From assembly GCA_016806645.1 (NCBI GenBank), contig JACSYO010001791.1, positions 2,503,501 to 2,567,500 on the forward strand: a stretch of DNA of 64,000 nucleotides, written 5' to 3'. Positions 1-11,840 of this stretch are shown piece after piece (the stretch's first letter is position 1; each line of letters starts with the position of its first letter). The stretch is from Ophiodon elongatus. Taxonomy: Eukaryota; Chordata; Actinopteri; Perciformes; Hexagrammidae. The notes under the pieces were generated by a model that made no database searches, had not been told where the DNA came from, and saw only the letters and a program-made list of their open reading frames with translations. The position numbers were made by a program, and so were the translations under genes.

Positions 1-345
1 TCAACTCTAGCAAACCAAGGTATTTTAAAAAAAAATATGCCACTTTTAAAGTATGTTTGCTTGTTACTCCCGTTATTTCCTTCTGCTAAAAACAGAGGTG
101 ACGAACTCGAGGAGAAAATGCCAGGAGGGGAGTTTTCAATAGAACAGAATTATGACTGGTGTGTTAAACTGCATGCCAAATTACTCAGAGCACACAAGGC
201 CAAATTGCCTCCCAAGTTGCCATATGACCGGTTGCTGACAAGCAATGTAGCATTTAAAAGGCGATCTTTTAAAGGGAGTCCGGCGCAGTGCTCAGTCCAC
301 ATAAAATGCACCGGGGCTCATCATTTCAGGCAAACTTCACGGAGA
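1..345. repeat. Interspersed repeat fragment, related to the element at 25.5-26.5 kb
   Basis: Several stretches match the copy at about 25,840-26,130 with small indels. One is the run around aattatgactggtgtgttaa, followed by the same downstream words (gcatgcca, cagagcaca, cataaaa) in the same order. The copy is cut by the left window edge. The 111-codon open frame over it is not a gene. The better copy lies inside an igfn1 intron and has inverted ends, so this is probably a fragment of the same non-autonomous DNA transposon. Confidence 0.6.
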
Positions 346-2575
346 ACAATGAGGGCAAAACAGCGTCCCTGATCTGTTTGAATACCAAATATTTTCTGGT
401 CTAGTTCAGCTAAAAACACACAAACACAGAATCCCTCAGGGCTTTTAGCCGCTCACTGCTGAGCAGGATTTTAACCGGTAGGTGACAGACAATGTCATCT
501 TTGCTTCACTTGTTCAACCGATTTTAGCGGTTTAGATGACTGACTATTGCCTGTCCTGCTGTTATTACAGTCCATGAACAAGACATGTCTAATGGTGCTG
601 CTCCACTGCAGTTCACTGCAGGGTGCCACTGCAGAATGAATTTAGGGGAAACACTGGTTATTTTTGGCCTTCCAGAGCTTCCCGTTGGTCTGTCCGGGCC
701 AATTATAGAGGAAAGACTGGTATTGCAGTTTTAGCATTTTCATCACTTATGCATTTGTACCACATGTATAATCTGAAAAAAATATGTCATGGGAAGAAGG
801 TTAGGTAAACTCACAAATAATTATCTTTATTGATCTTTAAATCAAAATCTGTTGCACTGATTTACTGGAAGATTGACCTCGAAGAGGTTTCACTAATTGT
901 TGAGGAAACCACAGGGGACTTATCAGGTCAGTAAAGTACATTAAAAACGTCCCTGAGACAATAATGGCTAAAAACACAATGAAGTGGACGACAGACATGA
1001 CTGACGATAATACTTTGTCTCAGATATTAATCAGTCATCAGAAGGAAATCCCCGATGCCGATTGATTTCAAATCCGTTTCATCTCTTATCAGGAGGTTAT
1101 TGATTTTGATGACTATTATGTTGCCTATACCAATATTAACAAACCCCATTAAGTTCCACGGCACAAATATAAGTCAGCGCCAAGTTACAGCACAAGTAAC
1201 TTAAGCGACTGATTCTGCTGAAACTAGGTTCTGCATTCAAACCCATCACACCAAGATGAGAGGTGAATGGGCTGTAGAGGAGATGTCCACTCTAAGTGAC
1301 AGGAAGGGCACAACACACACTCCCCTGGTGCCTCTGAAGTGCTCTCACTGACTGGCAGCAGCATATCATTTCTGTCGATTTATTCTAAAGGAGGAATTCG
1401 CCTGACCCACAGATGGGGGCAGTTGTCTACCGGTCAGTGCAGTGCAATTTGAATTAATTTACCCTCCACTCAAACAATCCAACACGCCATCTACAACATA
1501 AAATGTGAAGGGAACTTGGTTTTGAGTCATAATTGCTGTCAAACATACCCATGTAATTTTTGAGCAGTTGCTCTGTTGGGAAAATCTACAGCATCTTTAC
1601 CTGACATTTAAGATAGCAGGGTTGAAAGCCGACCATAACATGACTTCTTGATTATATGTAAATATACAGTTTGGAAATCGCTATGTCCACTAATCATCCA
1701 ATGTTTGTAATCACAGCTAGTGAATATACTGCTGTTGGATTTACAGTAGAAATACTTTTATCTATGTAAACAGTCGTATGCAGGGACAGATGAATGATGT
1801 TCACTAACATGAACAACAACAAAAAAGATTTGCTTTGGCCCAAAGATCAAATATGGTGTTCTGTGGCAAAGTATAGTATATATGATACATAATACAGTAT
1901 AAAAAATAGATATGTTGTCTGCAATAACTGTATCCCTGAGGATTATGCAGAAGGAGCGTGGGCTAGGTGTTGGGCTCAATCGGACACAATTTCTGCAGAC
2001 TCGCAGGCTATAAGGAGGGAAAGTAAGTGTGGGATTGTGAAAGCCCCGAGGGTGGTTGTGAATCAACTTAAATTTTCTTCCCTGTCCCTTCCTTTTTTCC
2101 CCCTGCCTTGTTTTAGTTGCATGTGTAAATCTCTGATACTAAAGGCAGAAAAATGGAAAGAAATATCATCTCGGACTATGCTATGTGTTATCATGCAAAC
2201 TAATGTACTGTATAAAGTACAGCGCATTCAGAAAGTACTGAAAAACTGAAACATCATATCGACAATTTAGCTCATCTTCAATCAATTGATTGGACATGAT
2301 TCGGACAGGCACGCACCTCATCTTGCAGTTCATCTTCAAACTAGAATCACCGCCTCGCGGTTGTATGCCTCGGCCAACCAGTCAAGTTGCAGTTTACATT
2401 CATGTCTGTCCAAAATGTCATCACTTCATCATTTTTTCAAGAAGAAGTCTTAGACCCCCCTTTGCAGTCACTTTTTGAAGGCTATGCAAATTAGATATCC
2501 ATCGTGTACAACAGCTTCCTGGGCATTTTCTAGATATGCACCCACTCAGCTGATTTGAGGGTCTTTCACATACTC
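346..2575. other. Intergenic, no gene seen
   Basis: AT-rich sequence with short open frames that lack coding composition, splice-site partners or any recognisable domain. No RNA gene or clear repeat boundary was recognised. Confidence 0.5.
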
Positions 2576-2690
2576 ACCATCGCTGTGATGGCAGTGAGCT
2601 ACCATGCAAGGCACCGGAGTAACCACCAAAAGCAAGTTGAGGTTCAGTGTCCTGCTCAAGGACATTTACACAGCACTTTTATCCAAAAAT
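2576..2690 (-). repeat. Truncated SINE-like repeat
   Basis: The words gtgatggcagtgagc, accatgcaaggcacc and cctgctcaaggac occur in the same order as in the copy at 3.06-3.24 kb and in a SINE family I know from many teleosts. Read on the minus strand, it is the body of that SINE without the tRNA-like head. Confidence 0.6.
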
Positions 2691-3061
2691 GTTCCCCCCA
2701 TTACACCGATGCAAAGCACTGGCGTAACTACTGGAACAGCATTTCGGATAAGAATGGATTTCCCTGGCTGGAACTAATGATGCAGCAGAGAGGCTGTTCT
2801 CCACTACTGGAGACACAACGTCAACAGTTTTATATGTATTGGCCATACATGCTTATTTAGGATTGGTATTTCATCAACACACTATATAACCATTCTGGAA
2901 AAGTATTCCATTAAGGAAAATATACTGTACATATAGGCTACTGTATATATTCATATAGTACTGTGTACTGTCGCAATTCGTGCAAGTACTGCGTAGCATT
3001 TTAGTCACTTGAACCTTGACTTACAATGAAAAATGCAAAATGTATGCACCACTTCAATACA

Positions 3062-3240
3062 TTCAACACATACTCGCCATTGGTGTGATGGCAGTGAGCC
3101 ACCGTGGAAGGCACAGGTGTTAACCACCGCAAGCAGTTTGGGGTTCAGCTCAACAACACTTCGACATGTGGGCCGAAGGCGCCAAGGTTCGAGCTGAGGA
3201 CAAGGACGACCTGCTCTACCCGCTGAGCCATGTATTCTAC
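3062..3240 (-). repeat. tRNA-derived SINE copy with A-box head
   Basis: On the minus strand the element starts near 3,240 with tggctcagcgggtagagc, which fits a tRNA A box. It continues through a diverged B-box-like ctcgaacc, then the familiar body (cgaagtg, gagc, ctgaacccc, aaactgct, ggctcactgccatcacacc). This order matches a common teleost tRNA-derived SINE. The neighbour at 2.58-2.69 kb is a second, headless copy. Confidence 0.7.
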
Positions 3241-3662
3241 CCATGAGTCAGTCAGTGTGAGCGAGATACAAAATATAGATTTTGCAATCTCAAAGTGTAG
3301 CTACTTGTTATACCACTTACTCTAATGTGCATAATGTGCACAACACTAGTCAGGATCTGTTTCAACCAGCCCCTACATATAAAGCTTACAATTACCTGCT
3401 CGCACAGTTCACACCAGTAATCCACCAGTGTCTGCATAGCTAATGTCGGATGACGAATGAGAGTGGAGCTCAAGAGTAAATATAATTCTCATCCGTCATT
3501 TTGACACACAGCATGTAAGAATGGGCAAAGTTCCACGAAACTAATTACAAGACAATGTATGACATATTTTTCTTCACTGTCCTGGTGCCTAATCTATACA
3601 TGTCACACAGACAGCAAATAATAATGCAACATATCAAAAACTACAGTGACTGAACTTAACAT

Positions 3663-3957
3663 GTCCATTCCATTATCCAAACCACCTATCAGCCGGGGCG
3701 CTGGAGCCGATCCCAGCTGACATTGGGTGAAGGCAGGGTACACCCCGGACAGGTCACCAGTTTCTCACGGGGCACTTACAGAGACAGACAACCATTCACG
3801 CTCACATTCACACCTACGAGCTATTTAGAGTCTCCGATTAAGCTAAGCTGCATGTATTTGGAATGTGGGAGGAAGCCGGAGAACCCGGAGGGAACCCGGA
3901 GGGAACCCGGAGGGAACCCGGAGGGAACCCACGGTACACCACCGTGCAGCCCATGTC
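3663..3957 (-). repeat. Teleost SINE-like interspersed repeat, copy 1
   Basis: It shares a long collinear match with the copy at 5.28-5.64 kb: the words ccgatcccagctgacattgg, gcagggtacaccccggacag, ttcacacctac and catgt.tttgga occur in the same order. The tRNA-like head found in copy 2 is missing here, because the element breaks off in a short tandem array. Confidence 0.75.
3887..3930. repeat. 11-bp tandem array inside the SINE-like repeat
   Basis: Four exact copies of ggagggaaccc lie at 3887-3897, 3898-3908, 3909-3919 and 3920-3930. The second SINE-like copy at about 5,511 has a single unit, so the array is a local expansion that arose within the repeat. Confidence 0.9.
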
Positions 3958-5279
3958 CATAAATGAACTTTAAATTACTTCAATTACTATTAAGTGAGGT
4001 ATATTATTTCATCCATTATTGTTGAGAAACTAAATCTAAAGTCATCTCTTACTCAAAAGCTGCTTGATGTTTGAAGCTGCAAGAGTTGGTTTGTGTGATA
4101 ATTATACAGTATTTACCTGCCTGAGTTTGAAACCTTGAAACCAGAAAAATAATGAGAATAAAAATTTGTTCTGCGAAGAAGTTTCCCCAGTGGCGATACA
4201 TTAAATGTAATTACATCTTTTATCCTGGCAGGCTGGAAATTTCCCACAGCGGTCCACCACAATATAAATTCTGCGATGCTAATAGAGGCTCTGTTGTTTA
4301 ATAAAATGAAAGCTTAAAAAGGTATTTTTATGAGGGCATTTCTTTCATCATCATTGAGGAGCAAAGGCCCATTATTATCACAGGATTATTTGTTGCCATC
4401 ATTCCCCAGCATCGCCTACTTAAGGCAGGGGCTGTAAAAAAGAGAAATGGTCTCTAAAGGGGGAGATATACAGCAAGCAGGGCTTCACGTGACAAATGAG
4501 GAGCTTGGCCCACGCTTATTTATGGCTACTTAAAGCTGTCAGTTGGAGATGATAAAGGGTGACCACTTGATTAGAAAGTGTTGGATTGGTCCGGTCCTTG
4601 TGACCCGCGACAGGAACAGATGAGCAGGGGAAAGGTGCCGATATCGTCGGATGAACTGTTTTTTTCTTGACAGGTTCACAGGTTTGGGTTCTTTTGCAGA
4701 CAAGAAAAAGATGACTGAAGAGGATGTGGCTGTTGGGCCGTCTTGAGCGGTGTGCCTGTGTCAGCTGTATTGTTTTTGTTATGACGTTAAGAGAGGTGCT
4801 GAATTGGGTGTCGTACTTCTAAAGTCATTGTCAAGTTAAAGGATTCTAAGGGGAAAGAAAATAAATTGCAAGATGAAGAGGAAGAGAGACGAATATAATG
4901 ACAGGTTGCCTGTAGCTCTTCTGGGTGATAGCTGAAGAAATTGGTTTAAAAAAAAAAAAATCAATTTGCAATCACCTTGATTACTATATTATGACCTTTA
5001 CTTGGACATTTCAAATGTGGTCCCTAAAGCATGTGAAGGGTGGGGGAGTGCCATGAACTTTAAATGAGTTAAATGATGCATCCCCATTCCAATTTTCGTT
5101 TTATTTAAATCCATAAAGAATATAAAAAAACATGAATTTGATAATGAAAACAATGTGTGATTATATATTTCATAGCCTCGTCCCATGTTATTGTACATTT
5201 ACAAAAGATTTAACATGAAGGACCGGTTACATTTTTTTTATAATTCTGAGTAAATAAATGAATGGACGTGGCTACAACA
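3958..5279. other. Intergenic, no gene seen
   Basis: No open frame with coding character and no recognised repeat. Short poly(A) tract near 4,949. Confidence 0.5.
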
Positions 5280-5640
5280 TTCCATTATCCAAACCACTTA
5301 TCCTTTTTAGGGTCGCGGGGGTGCTGGAGCCGATCCCAGCTGACATTGGGCGAAGGCAGGGTACACCCCGGACAGGTTGCCAGTTTATCGCAGGGCACAT
5401 ATAGATACAGATAACCGTTCACGCTGACATTCACACCTACGGGCAATTTAGAGCCTCCAATTAACCTAAGCTGCATGTCTTTGGACTGGGGGGAGGAAGC
5501 CAGAGAACCTGGAGGGAACCCACGCTGCCACGGGGAGAACGTGCAAACTCCACACAGAAGGATCGGGAATCGAACCTTGCTGTGAGGTGACAGTGATATA
5601 GCCACTACACCATCATGCAGCCCTTTGCTGCAACATAAAT
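5280..5640 (-). repeat. Teleost SINE-like interspersed repeat, copy 2, with tRNA-like head
   Basis: Read on the minus strand it begins near 5,625 with gatggtgtagtggctat, then caaggttcgattcccgat, which resemble tRNA A and B boxes. It then runs through the widely distributed fish body (gtgtggagtttgcacgttct, ccaaagacatgcag, aattggaggctctaaattgc) to gataagtggtttggataatg. A 150-codon minus-strand open frame across it is an accident of the repeat. Confidence 0.75.
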
Positions 5641-8600
5641 ACGCTAATATCAGAGATTTTAGATGTTCAACGTATGGCCTCAGAATTTCAAATGGCTTAT
5701 CTGCCATCTTCTGTATTAAGTGAGTCTTCTGCTGCAATGCAGTTAGCAGTATAGTTCAAAGACTGATAGGCACTCTCAGCCTTTTTTTTCTAAATTGCTG
5801 CTGCTCTGCCATCTTGTTAAGTGGATGGTTAAGTATCATGGTCTCGCTGAAGCGTGTTCTGTTGGTTGATGGACCAGGATTTTCTGAGAGATAGGGAGCC
5901 ACAGACACCAGATATTACCAGTAACAATCTTTCCAGTTTGATCACAACTCAAACTGCCACCCGAGTCTTCACTTCCAGCCATTAAAAAAGAAAAAGAAGA
6001 TTAAACTCTGCTGTCGTTTCTTCTTTTGCTGTGGGGAAACCAGCCAAGTCTTTGAGTTCAAGAAAAGGATATTTCTAGAGTGTTGAAAAAATAATCCTAT
6101 ATTTTGCCCTCAGTTGATTAGGAGGCCAAAATAAATGCATGCCCTTGCTAAGGTTTAGGAAAAGTTATATAATCACTAGAGGCATATGAATGACTTTTTT
6201 CTGTTGCTAATGTATTAATCAGCTATTTAAATGGTTGCATTTCATCATCATTTAAAGTTCATGGCCTCTCTGCTTGATGAGTTTGTGATAAATAGATAAT
6301 GCACCTTAATAGCCTTCATTAACTTAAAAACACCCTCTAGACTAAAAAGACAGGTTTCACAGCAATGTAGCGGATACAGAGAAAATAGTTTGTGACGTTT
6401 GTCTTCTTAAAATACTTGTCTTTCGCTTGCTTGACTTCCTTTCAAGAAATGGGTGGGTTGCGCAGATTGCAGTTCAGCCACAAATACAGATTGCCTTTGA
6501 ACAACATACTGGAGATAGCTGTGACTATTCATCTGAGTGGATTACAAGTAATAACCTGCCCCTCTGGCTAGTATCAGCCGGATCATCATCCACAGACTTC
6601 ATGGTGTGTTCACATGTAGTGTCGCTGGCATTGTTATCATCTTTGTTGTTTACCGTCTGAAACATATAAAACATTGAATGTAGTGATATAGTTCAAAATC
6701 TTTGGGCGGACTTGGAAGAGAATTTCTGGATTCAGTTGGTTATAATAAAAATCAATTTAATAAAAGTTGGCAATATAGTGCATAATTCTCAGCTGAGGGA
6801 TCGTAGGCCAATGGCAGGCCACAGACTTTCAACGGATGCCTTTAAAAAAGCAGCCTGAAGAGAGTTAACTGTCTGTGCACATTGACCTAAGAGAGCCCTG
6901 AACTGACCAGTACATTTGATTATATAATCCAATGACAATGTGCATCGTCGCCTCTCATTGGCTCAGTTTTACAACATATGGTTCGGCTAAAGTTTCACAT
7001 GGCTAGAATCAGCATTCGGATTGGTCACGTCGGTGTATCGCCTCCTCTAGGCTTTATGGCTCTTGATGTCATCTCTCCCCCCTCACGTTGAGTTCAGCAG
7101 AACAACCCCCCTCAAGTGGAGTTGTTTTATTGCCCTTTGTGTTCCTCTAGGAGACTTCAGTATATCCATCCCCCTCTCTCTATCTCATTCCATGCATACC
7201 TGAACTAAGTCTAAGTAAGAAACTCAATGTGGCTTTCTTCTATGTCACGCATACTCCTTCCCATAAGGCTCACTATTCCTTATTAATTATCCTTTTTAAG
7301 TATCGTAATTTATACATAGACATTCCTTATTTACAAGTGTAAGTCATTTTATTTTATTACAACCTAACAGTAGTCAATGCAATATCTGTACAGGCATTCT
7401 TTATTGTTCTGCACAAGCGTTCAGAATGAGTGGGGAAAAAAAGATGTGTCTACTGACGTTGTGATGAGGTGAACTATGGTTGCAACCAGGGTGCAAAATA
7501 TTTCGTTTTTTTGTCCACCGGTTCGTGAATGTTTTAATTTTACCAGCCGCTATCATTGTTCGTTTAGACGGTGAGTGAAGCACATTAACAAGCTACTTTT
7601 TTATTTTACCTGATTTTGGCAAGTGGATTAGTGCCAATGTTGTTCCCTGGCTGCAACTAATTCATATTTTTGTGGATCAATTAGTGGTTTGGTCTATAAA
7701 ATGCTGGGGGGAAAAGTAAAACAAAAGAATTCATCACATTTTCCCAGAGCCCAAGGTGGCATCCTAAAATGTCTTGATTTGTCTGACGAACATTCCAAAC
7801 ATCTAAAAATAGTAAGTTTACTGTCATCAAAGGCTGAAGAAACAACCTGATATTGAAATCTGAGAAGCTGGAACCAGAGATGGCTTGAATTATTCATGAT
7901 TCATTTATGTCCTTTCATGTTAAAATTTTCCCAAATGGTTTTCAATTATTTGTCATTCTCTGTAAATCTTTCATATTGGTCAATGCAAACACATTTTGAT
8001 TATAATTTTAAAGACTCTATGCTAAAAAAAAAAAAAAAAAGTCAGACTCCCATTTCCCAAGCTGTTCACACAGAAAAGAAAATGAACATCAGTTTAGATT
8101 TGCATTATGCTAATTATGTTGACCACTGCAGGTTAATGTTGGTGGTCATAAACGCCGTGCAGATGTCACATACAACACCAGGGACAGAAGGCAGACGGAG
8201 CTTGAAAACTAGCAAGTGGCAAACACCTCTCCGTGGCTGCAGTTGCTGACTGCTGGGAATAGGAGAGAAAGTCGATTTGATTTTAGATGCCACGTTTCGA
8301 GCCTGCTCCTTCAGAAAGACACTGACAATATGACAGTGGCAGGCCCTGTTCCTCGGGAGCAGTGCTCCGCCTGTTTTTTTACAACCGTGACCATAAAGAT
8401 TTTGGAGAGCCAAACAGGACCAATTGTCTCTCGAGCCTCATTTTACTTTAATATGTGGCACAGGCACATATTTTCAAATTTGAGAAATCTGATTTTATTA
8501 CAGGTGTTCCCATGTGCAGTACTATTTTCCCAATGTTTTCTTATGGGCATTTGGTTTGTTGTTGACATTATAGTTTAACTGTTGTGTTGGCTGACTCACA

Positions 8601-9347
8601 ATCAGCGTATGCATCATAGTCAACATAATTGTTTGAAACTGGTTTTGCATGTACAAAAGGAATCAGTTGAGGAATTTGTCAAAAGCAGTTAGGATAAAAC
8701 TTTAAAGATTGAATGGGCAGCAAAATAATAAATCAATAAACCATGTAACTGTGTTGTTTAAATTTTTTTATATAATTTCATCATTTTAGTACAACAGAAT
8801 TGTGACAGAAGTGAGCGGATTTGAGGTTTCTGCCCAACTAACAGTTGGTGGGTCACAATCGAACAATGACAGCCTCACATTTCTGATTTCTCCCCAGAGC
8901 CTTTTTCATTTATCTCACTGAGATAGCCTTGCCATCATGTAGTGCCTTTCTCATATCCAGCAAAATGAAAAAAGCCATTCAATGGATGGAAAATAGCCTG
9001 AAATTCAATGAGGAAAATTACTGAATTAAATCTGGATTGAATATAATGTAATTATATGTGTTCTCCCTTTTAACCACATTCTCTTTTTTTGCAGTGGTCC
9101 AGCTGAATTTATGTTCTGTTTCACCTGGGGAAGTAAAATGCACTGAACCCACACGAGAAAGAAAATAGATTTTACCACAACACATTGATCAAAAAGCCTT
9201 ATGTCCCAAATATATGAAACTGCACGACGCTGCTTGCTAACTACACAATAAAACATTCATGAAAGAAAAGGTTCTTCGTGTTGTTGAAGGTAACAGAGGG
9301 GGTTCATTTACATGTAGTCTTTACAGGACACTGGTTTAAATTTCACA
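5641..9347. other. Intergenic, no gene seen
   Basis: Only short open frames without domains or splice partners. An 18-base poly(A) run near 8,023-8,040 may be the tail of a decayed retroposon, but I could not define its body. Confidence 0.45.
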
Positions 9348-9707
9348 GTGATTGCAAAAGAAGGAAATATACTGCCATCTTCTGGATATCTAAAGGGAAA
9401 AAAGACCAACCTGGATTTCAGTCTGAAATCATTTGAAAATCATTTCAAAAATCCCCTAAGGTCGTCTGGGACTGGACTACTTCCTGTTCCAAGAGTCAGA
9501 ACTAAACATGGAGAAGCAGCGTTCAGTGTTTCTGCTCCACATATCTGGAACAAAGTCCATGTTTAAATGAATGTTCTTAATTGTTTTTAAATCTTTCCTT
9601 TTGCATGATGTTTTTATGCTTTTAATGTTTTTATGTGAAGCACTTTGAATTGCCTTGTTGTTGAAATATGCTGTACAAATAAACTTGCCTTACCTTGCCT
9701 TAAATGG
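9348..9707 (+). mobile_element. 3' end of an L2-like LINE
   Basis: The open frame ends RTKHGEAAFSVSAPHIWNKV, the conserved C-terminal patch that follows the reverse transcriptase in fish L2-type elements (compare the G-D/E-x-A-F-S-V-x-A-P-x-L/I-W-N motif). About 80 bases after its stop comes the typical short 3' tail (gcactttgaattgcc, gctgtacaaataaa) ending in a ttgcctt-type tandem. Only the last part of the element is present, as expected for 5' truncation during insertion. Confidence 0.75.
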
Positions 9708-11499
9708 TCAAAACAAATACTTCTGGTCTTAATACTATAAATGCCCCAGTTGGGTTTGTTCTGTCATTCACATTAGTCCGTATAGTGCCATATTCAGTTT
9801 GAGCTGTCAGACTTACAGGACTCATAACACACATTGTTCATGGTGAACCAGAAGTTATTTTTGCTTCATGTTCTACTTGCAGAATGTAGTTTGTACAAAA
9901 ACAGCTCCAGACATTAATAATAAAAAAAATGCCTAGTGCCACAATCCAAACTAAACTGTGTGATGAGACTACAAGCTCAATTTTGTATTTGATGTTGCAG
10001 ACAGGGCAATCCTGGGCTCTTTGCTAATACAGTGGCATTGTGTTGTTCCTAGATAGATGAGGAGGAAGGCTACCTCTAAGAAACACCCTCAAGAATCGTA
10101 ATATTTTTGCAAAGGGGAATTGCATTGAATGACACTGTGCCTTCGTATAAGCGCGCTCAGGTATGTGCAGCTTTGTTGTGATTGGTCAGCTCAACTCGAA
10201 AGTACATGATTCAAATATAGCTGTACCGAGGGAGCTTAGAGGCAACAATCAGAGCGCCGGAGTACGAGTGTTTCAAGCACACAGATTATTTGTCGGTGAG
10301 GAGAATTAATCAAGCTTGGAGCCTTTGGAGCCTTTGGAGCTGTGAGTAATGAGGATGGAGATGGGCCACCAGGAAGATGTGATGAGGATTTAGAACGCGA
10401 TCCACAGCAGGAAGTACCCTGTCTCACTGAGACGGAGGCCTTTCTTTATTCCTCTTCTTTCTTGCCAGTGGACAGTCATATCCCTTTCCTGTCTGTCTTA
10501 TACAGAGGGTCTGGCAAGTACAATGAGTTCTCTTACAATCTCTTTGAATGTGTTGAATACATTACATGACAGGACTAAAACCAGACTGTGGGATCCTGTT
10601 CTGTGTTTCATATTCATCTCTTTAGCATTCATCTACAGCATTGGTTACATGAGAACCAATGCATGTGATCTAGCTAATAATTACCAAATAGAAGCAGATG
10701 TTGACTGCAAAGGGCTGACTGACGTGTTGTTAATCATTTGATTGAAATTAAGTAAACCCAAATGAACCAAAAGCAGATGCTGCAACAATAGAGGACTTCG
10801 ACTGAAATAGTGTGCAGTACTATGTCCTGTACTACAGAGAAGGACACATCCATATACACCTCATATCATAGGTGGTTGAGCCCAATAATAAATCTTTAAC
10901 ATGACTGTTTCTGGAATCGCTTATGTATTTGCCTCTACATTGTTGATACAATGTGTCTTCAGAGTCAAAAGAGGAATTTTATCTCAGCTTGATGTATAAT
11001 AAATACCATCAGATGATCTAAAATGAAGAAGTGACCAGCTTTACAACTGCATTAAAAGTGTTAAAAGTGTTTTTGAGTGGTATAAAAAATAATTAAACTA
11101 TTCCTTTAAACTGACATATAACTGCATAGTATCTTAATTTCTCAAAATATAAGGCAACTAAAAATGGCAACCATATTTTCAGTTACGGAAACAAAAAGTT
11201 GATGGTTGCCAGCCTGGCACCTACTTTTACAGTATTTATTTCAATACTCTATGTTATGGCTATATAATTGCAATTTGAACATTCCTGAACCTTTCTGTTT
11301 ATTGTAAGAAAAAGTGTGAACTGGTTTGTGAGAAGTTTGTTGCAGAGCTGCAAACAAAGTGCAAATCATAAAATGTGATTGTATTTTTGGTGCCGTGGTT
11401 TGAAAGGCATGACTACAAAAGTTAAGAGGAAGAAGGAAACAAATGGGATTTCATCCGGTTTTCAAAATAAAAAGTTGACAAATTTTTAGATAAGCATAT
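9708..11499. other. Intergenic, no gene seen
   Basis: No convincing coding frame. A possible promoter-like patch at 10.17-10.30 kb is treated as a finding, not as a called feature. Confidence 0.45.
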
Positions 11500-11840
11500 T
11501 GTCCCAGCCCTATCTAATTGGGATTATTATGACAGATATTGAAATTGCCATATGATATGAGATATTAGAGCGAATGATCATTTTTACGTCATCACCACAT
11601 TTTCACTGAAATGTAATGATGGTGCGATTTTTGCAGGTATCTATACCAAACAAAGATGTTTCTTTAAGTCTGTAGAATATGATGTGTAGCCCAGGACATC
11701 TCTACAGCAAGATAATATTTAATTAAAAATGGTAATTTGACACAAATTTTGCCCTTAACAAATATTGTGCCTTCTGCAAATCGCCGTAGGCCATATTGCA
11801 ATTTTGATAACATTTCGATTAATTGTGCAACAATAGCTGA
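11500..11840. repeat. Possible decayed DNA-transposon fragment
   Basis: The words atattgtgccttctgcaaat, atattgcaattttgat and cgattaattgtgcaa resemble ends of a common teleost repeat whose termini read like gggctgcacaat-type sequences. Boundaries are guesses. Overlapping open frames on both strands here fit a repeat better than a gene. Confidence 0.3.

Noticed and set aside
5285..5737. 150-codon minus-strand open frame
   Set aside because: It coincides with the tRNA-headed interspersed repeat, whose second copy lies at 3.66-3.96 kb; no protein family signal.
10315..10345. Repeated ggagcctttggagcc as a possible minisatellite or binding-site cluster
   Set aside because: Only two and a half 10-base units; too little to support a feature.
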